This document shows, in pieces, positions 6,732 to 12,487 of a stretch of DNA of 12,487 bases; within the stretch, counting starts at the first letter, position 1, and every line of letters starts with the position of its first letter. Origin of the DNA: Legionella genomosp. 1 (GTDB lineage: Bacteria > Pseudomonadota > Gammaproteobacteria > Legionellales > Legionellaceae); NCBI GenBank assembly GCA_945889365.1, contig CAMDBQ010000022.1, positions 1 through 12,487 of the forward strand, in the 5' to 3' direction. The translations under genes were made by a program, and so were the position numbers. The notes below the pieces were generated by a model that searched no databases, had not been told where the DNA came from, and saw only the letters and a list, made by a program, of their open reading frames with translations.

Positions 6732-6818
6732 AACACAATACTTGAGTCAATTAAGAACATTTATTTAAAAAAAATTACAACAAAACACCCGTGATACCGA
6801 AAAAAATACTGAACTTGC

Positions 6819-6846
6819 TTGCAAAAAAACGTCAAATCGCTAACAT
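6819..6846 (+). promoter_or_regulatory. Possible promoter for the first barrel gene
   Basis: TTGCAA (6819-6824), 16 bp, TAACAT (6841-6846), each matching 4 of 6 consensus bases, about 33 bp before the ATG at 6879. Weak evidence in an A/T-rich region. Confidence 0.3.
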
Positions 6847-6878
6847 GTGGTAACTTTTTTAAAATAAGAATAGAAAAT

Positions 6879-7520
6879 ATGAAAAGATTAGTCCTCATTT
6901 CTGCAGCATTATTAACAACCACCCTTGCGACTGCAGCAACCCCAATTAATGGTTGGTATAGCAGCGCATTTGGTGGATACACCTACCTACCTGGCAACAT
7001 TAATGCAACAAACCTGGGGCTCACTCGTTCAAACGCGACATATCATTCAGGCTTTGATGCGGGCGCCAGCCTGGGTTTTAAAAGCAACCCGATGCGTTAT
7101 GAAGGCGAGCTAACCTACATGAAAGCCAACGTTAACCATTTTGATGTCAATGGCATTCGCCAAACTCCATCATCAGGTTACACCAACGCGGCCTTGGGCT
7201 TGGCCAATGTTTATTATGATTTTCCTGGTTTTACCCTGTCTATCCAACCCTTTCTTGGTGCGGGAATTGGCTATGCTTGGATTCAGAACAAGTTAGATAG
7301 CACAGGACCTTTTGCTGTAACTAATTTTTCTAACACGAACAGCGTATTCGCCTACCAGGCTACGGGCGGGCTGACTTACAACTTTGCTGAAAATTATGCG
7401 CTTAGTTTAGGTTATCGTTATGTTGGTACAACCAATATTTCCGAAATGGGTCAAATGTTCCAGGCCCATATGGCTAACGTGGGTGCTGTTTACCGGTTTG
7501 ATGGGAATAATTACAAGTAA
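6879..7520 (+). CDS. Outer-membrane beta-barrel protein, copy 1
   Basis: A 213-residue protein with a clear signal peptide (MKRLVLISAALLTTTLATAA, cleaved near residue 19-20) followed by alternating hydrophobic and polar strands rich in Gly, Tyr and Asn, typical of a small 8-stranded surface barrel (OmpA/opacity-like). Supporting motifs are PINGWY at the mature N-terminus, MRYEGELTY, VYYDF, PFLGAGIGYAWIQN and LSLGYRY. The last strand ends ANVGAVYRF, with six residues after the Phe. The ATG at 6879 is chosen because the signal peptide begins there; an upstream in-frame extension to 6819 adds unrelated residues. The Shine-Dalgarno is weak. It is a paralogue of the next gene. The function is not known; adhesion or envelope integrity are guesses. 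Confidence 0.85.
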   Translation: MKRLVLISAALLTTTLATAATPINGWYSSAFGGYTYLPGNINATNLGLTRSNATYHSGFDAGASLGFKSNPMRYEGELTYMKANVNHFDVNGIRQTPSSGYTNAALGLANVYYDFPGFTLSIQPFLGAGIGYAWIQNKLDSTGPFAVTNFSNTNSVFAYQATGGLTYNFAENYALSLGYRYVGTTNISEMGQMFQAHMANVGAVYRFDGNNYK

Positions 7521-7539
7521 CATGTCTTTGTGAACACCC

Positions 7540-7563
7540 TAGGTTGGGCGTAGGCCCAACCTA
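7540..7563. repeat. Perfect 10-bp palindrome between the barrel genes
   Basis: TAGGTTGGGC (7540-7549), loop GTAG, GCCCAACCTA (7554-7563). No T-run follows, so a repeat-type hairpin is more likely than a terminator; it may attenuate or protect the transcript between the two barrel genes. The outer bases resemble the palindrome at 9004-9037. Confidence 0.75.
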
Positions 7564-7600
7564 CAATGGGCGACGATTTCAACTTAAGGATGAGAAATAA

Positions 7601-8341
7601 ATGAAACGACTAGGATTACTTGCTCTGCTACTGACCAACGCATCAGCTTATGCCGTCAATCCGGTCCAGGGCTGGTATGGTGGTATTCTTCTCGGAGTCA
7701 ACTACACCCCGAGCACAAACTTTAATTTTCCCACAACGTTTGTCACACCTCCCGATCTAATCGGTCTGATACCCGCCATTCCAACCAACGTTGATATCAC
7801 ATTAAACTATAAAACCATGGGGCAGCTTGCAGGGCAAGTCGGCTATCGCTGTGGGAATTATCGCTTTGAAGGACAATTAGGCTATAACAACAGCCCCTAC
7901 AGCTCATTAAAACTTGAAGGATTGGGTGGCAAAAGCATTACTCTGCTTGCTCCAGCCAGCAGCCCATATTATAGTTTTGAAGGCAGTACAAACACGACGT
8001 CAGGCATGATTAATGGCTATTATGATTTCATTCCAACTGAGCCGGATTCTAACTTTGCGCCTTTTGTCGGATTAGGCATTGGTTACGCGTATACACAAAA
8101 TGTCATTAATCTGGATTTTTGGTATAACAACACGGAAATTCGTGACGTCCGAATCAGCCGAACCACCACCTCCCCCGCAGGCCAAGCCATAATTGGCGCA
8201 AGCTATTTTCTTGATGATTTCACGGCGTTTTCCCTGGATTTACGCTATTTTACAACGCAGAAAAAGTCTGAAGTTCTTCAGGCACGCGTTCAAGTTGCCT
8301 CAGTTAACTTAACTTTCAATGGGGCGTTTAACCTTGGCTAA
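7601..8341 (+). CDS. Outer-membrane beta-barrel protein, copy 2
   Basis: A 246-residue protein with signal peptide MKRLGLLALLLTNASAYA (cleavage after about residue 18) and a barrel-like mature part. It is paralogous to the gene at 6879: PVQGWYGG against PINGWYSS, YRFEGQLGY against MRYEGELTY, GYYDF against VYYDF, and PFVGLGIGYAYTQN against PFLGAGIGYAWIQN. It is longer because of inserts in probable surface loops, notably the Pro/Thr/Ile-rich stretch around residues 45-65. The last strand, ASVNLTF, is followed by NGAFNLG. AAGGA at 7586-7590 is a good Shine-Dalgarno ten bases before the ATG. The 3' end overlaps the start of rpe. The role is unknown. Confidence 0.85.
   Translation: MKRLGLLALLLTNASAYAVNPVQGWYGGILLGVNYTPSTNFNFPTTFVTPPDLIGLIPAIPTNVDITLNYKTMGQLAGQVGYRCGNYRFEGQLGYNNSPYSSLKLEGLGGKSITLLAPASSPYYSFEGSTNTTSGMINGYYDFIPTEPDSNFAPFVGLGIGYAYTQNVINLDFWYNNTEIRDVRISRTTTSPAGQAIIGASYFLDDFTAFSLDLRYFTTQKKSEVLQARVQVASVNLTFNGAFNLG
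8321..8333 (+). promoter_or_regulatory. Candidate ribosome binding site for the rpe TTG start
   Basis: GGGG at 8321-8324 lies nine bases before the TTG at 8334, inside the last codons of the second barrel gene. The competing ATG at 8319 has no purine-rich site before it. Confidence 0.3.
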
Positions 8342-8990
8342 ATTTAAGATCCTGCCCTCACTGCTATCAGCAGATATAACACAGATAGGTGAGGAAGTCA
8401 GCGCGGTAATGCAAGCCGGAGCTGATATGCTGCATGTTGATGTCATGGACAATCATTATGTCCCTAACCTGACATTCGGCCCCCTCATGTGCCAAGGATT
8501 GCGTAAACGATTTGGCGATTTGCAAATCGATGTGCATTTGATGGTGTCACCTGTGGATGCATTAATTAAACAGTTCGCTGAAGCAGGTGCGACACGGATC
8601 AGCATTCATCCCGATGCGACCATTCATCTGGATCGCAGCTTGCAGTTAATTCAAGAATCAGGGTGTCAGGTTGGCTTAGTGATAAATCCTGCAACATCGC
8701 TTCATTGTATTGACTACTGCTTACATCGCCTGGATTATGTATTGTTAATGACGGTTAATCCGGGCTTTGCTGGACAAACCCTGATCCCTGAAGTGATCAC
8801 AAACATATCGAAACTTCATAAACAACATCCGACACTACCCATTTGCGTTGATGGTGGAATAACCTCAGATAATATTGGCCAACTGGCTCGCGCAGGAGCG
8901 ATAGAATTTGTTGCGGGATCGGCTATATTTAACAGCGGTGATTATGCCAAGACGATTGCCAAGATGCGTGAACAATTAAGTTATGAATGA
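8334..8990 (+). CDS. rpe: Ribulose-phosphate 3-epimerase
   Basis: Interconverts ribulose 5-phosphate and xylulose 5-phosphate in the non-oxidative pentose phosphate pathway; a cytosolic TIM barrel. With the TTG start at 8334 the protein has 218 residues, and the numbering matches E. coli Rpe: Ser9 in ILPSLLSAD, metal ligands His34 and Asp36 in HVDVMDNHYVPN, His68 in IDVHLMV, and catalytic Asp173 in CVDGGIT. MTVNPGFAGQ is the phosphate-binding loop and FVAGSAIF closes the barrel. An ATG at 8319 in the same frame would add five residues with no counterpart in the family, but it cannot be excluded. It overlaps the second barrel gene by 8 bp and the slt ATG by 8 bp, so translation is probably coupled. 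rpe is often beside gph/trpE; here it is not. Confidence 0.93.
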   Translation: MAKFKILPSLLSADITQIGEEVSAVMQAGADMLHVDVMDNHYVPNLTFGPLMCQGLRKRFGDLQIDVHLMVSPVDALIKQFAEAGATRISIHPDATIHLDRSLQLIQESGCQVGLVINPATSLHCIDYCLHRLDYVLLMTVNPGFAGQTLIPEVITNISKLHKQHPTLPICVDGGITSDNIGQLARAGAIEFVAGSAIFNSGDYAKTIAKMREQLSYE

Positions 8991-10818
8991 AATGCAATAC
9001 TACGTAGGGTCACGCGGCGCGCGCGGCGTGACCCTACATATGCTGGCTAGTATAATGGCTATTAGCCTCGGCATGTCTCATTCTGTTTTTGCCATCTCAG
9101 GACAAGCCTATATGGATAGGTTTCACACCTATACTGAGTGGTGTCAACATTTACCTCGAACACCCGACCCTGAGTTTCTCGCGTTTATCGATAAACCAAC
9201 GCCTCTTACCCAAAAATTGCGTGAAAAATGGCTCTACCAATTGGCTTATAACAAAGATTGGGCCTTGTTCACTCAATATTACCCGGGCTCAACAGACACT
9301 AACTTGCAATGTTATGCTCTCACAGCACTTTACAACCAAGGCAAGCATCAACAAGCACTGGAATCGTCAAAAAAATTATGGCTCAATGGTGGCTCTCAGC
9401 CCATCGCATGTAATGGGTTATTTACAGCATTGCTAGACCAAAATGAAATCAGTGACACGCTGATTCAACAACGCCTTGCTTTGGCCCTAGCTAACAATAA
9501 TCTTTCCTTGGCACGCTATTTGTTAAAACAATATAAACCTGCTCGCATCAAAGATGCTGACATATTAAGTGCTATCGCTCAAAATCCGAAACGTATCATG
9601 CAACTTGACTCCGGCCAGGTGCATGGTGAATTTTACTTATATGGCCTTAAACAGATAGTACCGCGCAATATTGATGAAGCGATTCGTATTTTTGAAAGTC
9701 CACACGCTCAAAGAGTCATGAACATTGCACAAAAACAAGCTTTTTTAGCAAATATTGCCCTCTATAAAGCCATGCGAAATCAACCCGATACCGACCAGTG
9801 GTTTGCCAGGGTGCGACCTGAATGGTACAACGAGACATTACTGGAATGGGAGGTTCGTTATGCCCTCATTCATCATCATTGGCATAAAGTGATCTATTTG
9901 ATCAGTAAATCTCAAAACAAACATGGGCCGAATAACCAATATTGGATGGCTCGTGCATTAGCCGCATTAGGTGAGAGTCAGATGGCCAAGGAGTTATATC
10001 AACAATTAGCTGAAAAACGTAATTATTATGGTTTTCTGGCGAGTTTACGATTAAACAAGCATCCCAGTTTTGAAAATGAGCCTACAACCCGTAATACACA
10101 AAAATTAGCGGCTTACAAACCCATTACCGATCAAATCAGAGATCTTTATATATCACACCAGACTCAACAAGCATCACGGCTTCTAAATGATTTTATCAGT
10201 GAATTGCCGAAGAATGAAAAAAGCGCGCTGGCGTCCTGGGTGGGCAATGATTTAAATTGGCATGATAAAGCCATTTTCTTAAGTACCAATGATGATTTGA
10301 ATAATCAACTGACCCTACGGTTCCCATTGGCTCACCGAGAAGTAGTGCGAGCCTATTCCAAAAATTACCAGATCCCTCAAGAATTAATTTATGCCGTCAT
10401 CCGCCAGGAAAGTTTGTTCCACGACGACATCGTGTCATCAGCTGGTGCCAATGGTTTAATGCAAGTCATGCCAGGAACTGCGCATCTTGTCGCTAAACGT
10501 GCGAAAATTTACTATACAAACAAAGAACAATTATTTTCACCGCAAAAAAACATTCATATTGGTACAGCTTATCTCCAACTACTAGCTAACCAATATCACC
10601 AGCACCCAGTTCTCATGATGGCAGCCTACAACGCAGGTCCGAGACAAGTTAATTTATGGTTAAAAAGTCATGAGCCAAAGGAAATAGACATCTGGATTGA
10701 AACCTTGCCTTGGCGCGAAACCAGAAATTACCTAAAAAATATCATTTCATTTTACGCCGTTTATCAATACCGCATGCATGAAAAGCTAAGCCTTGATGCG
10801 TTTATGCAGCCTTTATGA
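8983..10818 (+). CDS. slt: Soluble lytic murein transglycosylase (Slt70 family)
   Basis: Periplasmic enzyme that cuts peptidoglycan between MurNAc and GlcNAc, forming 1,6-anhydroMurNAc. It has 611 residues from the ATG at 8983 (E. coli Slt about 645). There is a signal peptide with hydrophobic core MLASIMAISLGMSHSVFA at 20-37, then a long alpha-helical superhelical domain (about 60-440) with many TPR-like helices, then the catalytic SLT domain. Catalytic Glu476 lies in IRQESLF, GLMQVMPGTA is at 491-500 and AAYNAGP at 547-553. Possible starts are 8983, 8992 and 9040. The stretch 9001-9037 before the signal core is a perfect palindromic repeat in frame. The 8983 and 8992 starts keep arginines before the hydrophobic core; 9040 gives a signal peptide with no positive charge and no ribosome binding site. 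It overlaps rpe by 8 bp. Confidence 0.93.
   Translation: MNEMQYYVGSRGARGVTLHMLASIMAISLGMSHSVFAISGQAYMDRFHTYTEWCQHLPRTPDPEFLAFIDKPTPLTQKLREKWLYQLAYNKDWALFTQYYPGSTDTNLQCYALTALYNQGKHQQALESSKKLWLNGGSQPIACNGLFTALLDQNEISDTLIQQRLALALANNNLSLARYLLKQYKPARIKDADILSAIAQNPKRIMQLDSGQVHGEFYLYGLKQIVPRNIDEAIRIFESPHAQRVMNIAQKQAFLANIALYKAMRNQPDTDQWFARVRPEWYNETLLEWEVRYALIHHHWHKVIYLISKSQNKHGPNNQYWMARALAALGESQMAKELYQQLAEKRNYYGFLASLRLNKHPSFENEPTTRNTQKLAAYKPITDQIRDLYISHQTQQASRLLNDFISELPKNEKSALASWVGNDLNWHDKAIFLSTNDDLNNQLTLRFPLAHREVVRAYSKNYQIPQELIYAVIRQESLFHDDIVSSAGANGLMQVMPGTAHLVAKRAKIYYTNKEQLFSPQKNIHIGTAYLQLLANQYHQHPVLMMAAYNAGPRQVNLWLKSHEPKEIDIWIETLPWRETRNYLKNIISFYAVYQYRMHEKLSLDAFMQPL
9004..9037. repeat. Perfect 12-bp palindrome inside the slt signal-peptide region
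   Basis: GTAGGGTCACGC (9004-9015) and GCGTGACCCTAC (9026-9037) are perfect inverted arms around a GC-only 10-base loop. It is read in frame as VGSRGARGVTLH. It resembles the extragenic GTAGG...CCTAC palindrome at 7540-7563, so it is probably a mobile repeat that has landed in or next to the start of slt. Confidence 0.85.
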
Positions 10819-10827
10819 CGCTTTTCT

Positions 10828-10856
10828 TTGAAGTTATTAGCACTTCGAGGTATCAT
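10828..10856 (+). promoter_or_regulatory. Sigma-70-type promoter for the MFS gene
   Basis: TTGAAG (10828-10833), 17 bp, TATCAT (10851-10856): 4 of 6 and 5 of 6 consensus matches at ideal spacing. A start near 10863 gives a leader of about 30 nt, so the transporter is probably transcribed apart from slt. Confidence 0.5.
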
Positions 10857-10893
10857 TGAGATAATTTGCACCTGACCCAAATGGATAATAACC

Positions 10894-12195
10894 ATGCAAG
10901 ATAACTCATCAACAAGCAATTCGTCCTCCAGTAAACAAGAGTTTCCCAAAGCATTGCCATGGGTGATCTGGTCTCTAGCCGCCTTATTTTATCTTTATGA
11001 AAGCCTCATTCAGGTGTCACCCGGAGTCATGGTTCCCGATTTAATGAAGGCCTTTTCTATCAATAGTGCCGCATTAGGCAGCGTGATTGCTTTTTTCTTT
11101 TATTCTTATGCTGGCATGCAAATTCCTGTAGGCGTTCTGGTTGATAATTATAATGCTCGCTTTTTGCTAACCGGTGCAGCACTCTCATGCGCACTGGGCT
11201 GCGTACTTTTCGGCACAGCGAACAGTATTGTTATGATTGCTCTTGGACGCTTACTCATTGGTTTTGGAGCTGCATTTGCTGCCGTTTGTGCAATGAAACT
11301 AGCAGCCAACTGGTTTCCTCCCAGAAAATTTTCATTTCTTGTGGGTTTAATGGTCACGACGGGTATGATAGGCAGTATGATTGGTGAAACACCACTTGCC
11401 ATTTTGGTCGATAGTATCGGCTGGCGTGAGACCATGCTATTTTTAGCCGTGTTCGGAATAATTATAGCCGTATTAATTGCATCGGTTGTTCGTCATTCCC
11501 CTGATTATTTAGGCAAAGCAAATCATGTCCGCAAGCAAGTAAAAAAAGAGCGTGCTCAACCTCTTTTGCAAGGGTTGTTAAATGTTCTTAAATGTCGCCA
11601 AAGTTGGTTACTAGCCATCTATGGCGGATTGATTTATGCATCAACATCTATTTTTGGTGGTTTGTGGGGCGTGCCTTTTCTCATGAAAGCATACAGCCTG
11701 GATAAGCCCGCTGCTGCAGGGATTGTTTCAATCATGTTTTTTGGCTGGGTTGTGGGCAGCCCATTATCTGGCTTGATGACGAGCGTGTTAAACTCGTATA
11801 AAAAAGTCCTTTGGATAAGCTCCGCGGGCGGTTTGACTGTAATGTTGGCCGTACTCTATATACCCCATTTACCTCTATTTTTATTGTCTACTTTCGTTTT
11901 TAGTTTCGGCGTATTCTCAAGCTTCTTTTTACCCTCGTTTACGTTGATGCATGATTTGCATGTGAACGCATCCAGTGGTGCCGCCCTTGGCTTTATGAAT
12001 GCCGCCAATATGATTGGTGGAGCCGTTGGCCAACCCTTAATTGGCCTCCTGCTGGATGACACTTGGGATGGAACGATGCTGAACAACGTACGGATATATT
12101 CAACCTCTGATTATCAGTATGCATTGTCATGCTTGCCGATCATGCTGCTTGTGTCTTTAGCTTTAATACCCTTTATCAAAGAAAAGCACGGGTGA
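10894..12195 (+). CDS. MFS transporter, substrate unknown
   Basis: Inner-membrane major facilitator superfamily permease, 433 residues, with hydrophobic stretches consistent with 12 membrane helices and the usual hydrophilic loop in the middle (about 203-235, HVRKQVKKERAQ). A motif A-like loop between helices 2 and 3 is GVLVDNYNAR (80-89), where the family has G-x-L-x-D-R-x-G-R; the Asp and last Arg are kept. GRLLIGFGAA (118-127) is the helix 4 motif, and ANWFPPRK follows in the next loop. The N-terminus is a Ser/Asn-rich hydrophilic tail. GGATAA lies just before the ATG as a weak Shine-Dalgarno. Related permeases of intracellular Legionellales carry amino acids, nucleosides or sugar phosphates; the sequence alone does not tell which. 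It is followed 51 bp later by miaB. Confidence 0.9.
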   Translation: MQDNSSTSNSSSSKQEFPKALPWVIWSLAALFYLYESLIQVSPGVMVPDLMKAFSINSAALGSVIAFFFYSYAGMQIPVGVLVDNYNARFLLTGAALSCALGCVLFGTANSIVMIALGRLLIGFGAAFAAVCAMKLAANWFPPRKFSFLVGLMVTTGMIGSMIGETPLAILVDSIGWRETMLFLAVFGIIIAVLIASVVRHSPDYLGKANHVRKQVKKERAQPLLQGLLNVLKCRQSWLLAIYGGLIYASTSIFGGLWGVPFLMKAYSLDKPAAAGIVSIMFFGWVVGSPLSGLMTSVLNSYKKVLWISSAGGLTVMLAVLYIPHLPLFLLSTFVFSFGVFSSFFLPSFTLMHDLHVNASSGAALGFMNAANMIGGAVGQPLIGLLLDDTWDGTMLNNVRIYSTSDYQYALSCLPIMLLVSLALIPFIKEKHG

Positions 12196-12208
12196 TGCAT
12201 CTTGTCGC

Positions 12209-12218
12209 CCTCGCGAGG
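12209..12218. repeat. 10-bp perfect palindrome between MFS gene and miaB
   Basis: CCTCGCGAGG is self-complementary and lies within the 51-bp gap. It is too short and lacks a T-run, so it is not a terminator; it may be an operator half or chance. Confidence 0.4.
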
Positions 12219-12246
12219 ACCATTACCAAATAAACTTGGAATAAAC

Positions 12247-12487
12247 ATGACTAAAAAATTATACATTAAAACCAATGGCTGTCAGATGAATGAATATGAT
12301 TCATCCAAGATGGCAGAGGTATTACTGCACTCACACGGATTAGAAAAAACGGACAATGTTGAAGAAGCGGATGTGATTTTAATGAACACCTGCTCCATTC
12401 GTGAAAAAGCACAAGAGAAGGTCTTTTCGCAATTGGGTCAATGGCGCGAATTTAAGAAAAAAAATCCTCACGTGATCATTGGCGTCG
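12247..12487 (+). CDS. miaB: tRNA-2-methylthio-N6-dimethylallyladenosine synthase MiaB, 3' end missing
   Basis: Radical-SAM methylthiotransferase that turns i6A37 of tRNAs reading UNN codons into ms2i6A37. Only the first 80 codons are in the window, all in the N-terminal UPF0004 domain that binds the auxiliary iron-sulphur cluster. Cys12 in KTNGCQMNEYDS and Cys49 in LMNTCSIREKA are two of its three ligands; the third would lie just past the edge. The KTNGCQMNEYDS and NTCSIREKAQEKVFSQLG segments are closer to MiaB than to RimO or MtaB. GGA at 12238-12240 is spaced six bases from the ATG. It may be co-transcribed with the MFS gene, as no terminator lies between them. Confidence 0.96.
   Translation, partial: MTKKLYIKTNGCQMNEYDSSKMAEVLLHSHGLEKTDNVEEADVILMNTCSIREKAQEKVFSQLGQWREFKKKNPHVIIGV

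Noticed and set aside
6740..6780. PmrA-type regulatory box in the A/T-rich region before the first barrel gene
   Set aside because: TTAAG and TTTAA occur but not with the spacing of the known direct repeat; A/T richness explains them.

Overview
The window looks like a chromosomal segment of a gammaproteobacterium of the Legionellales type (Legionella, Coxiella and relatives). The grounds are the BioC and Rpe sequences, the secreted-effector-like protein in the middle, and the small outer-membrane barrel genes. The assignment rests on recognition of protein families, not on a search. No rRNA, tRNA, transposase or CRISPR array is visible.

Layout from left to right. Positions 1-2010 hold the 3' part of katG (bifunctional catalase-peroxidase), cut by the window edge. 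Positions 2011-2267 carry no convincing gene, but do carry a perfect extended -10 promoter, three helically phased TGTCG boxes and a short tandem repeat; this may be a small-RNA locus. A divergent pair follows: bioC (minus strand, biotin synthesis) and comF/gntX (plus strand). Positions 3974-6253 encode a 759-residue protein with an N-terminal CE-clan (Ulp1/SUMO-protease-like) cysteine protease signature, a Ser-rich linker, a large unrecognised middle region and a C-terminal transmembrane hairpin. This is the most interesting object here and a good candidate for a host-directed effector. A hairpin and a 94-bp inverted-repeat element follow, then a 90-residue protein of unknown function on the minus strand.

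From 6879 all genes are on the plus strand: two tandem paralogous outer-membrane beta-barrel proteins, rpe (ribulose-phosphate epimerase), slt (soluble lytic murein transglycosylase), an MFS transporter with its own promoter, and the 5' end of miaB (tRNA 2-methylthio-modifying enzyme), cut by the right edge. The second barrel gene overlaps rpe, and rpe overlaps slt, so these three are probably co-transcribed. Short perfect palindromes of a GTAGG...CCTAC type lie between the barrel genes and inside the very start of slt, where the repeat appears to encode the positively charged part of the signal peptide.

The genes do not form one pathway. Most are housekeeping (oxidative defence, biotin, pentose phosphate, cell-wall turnover, tRNA modification). 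The effector-like gene and the two surface barrels are the accessory part.
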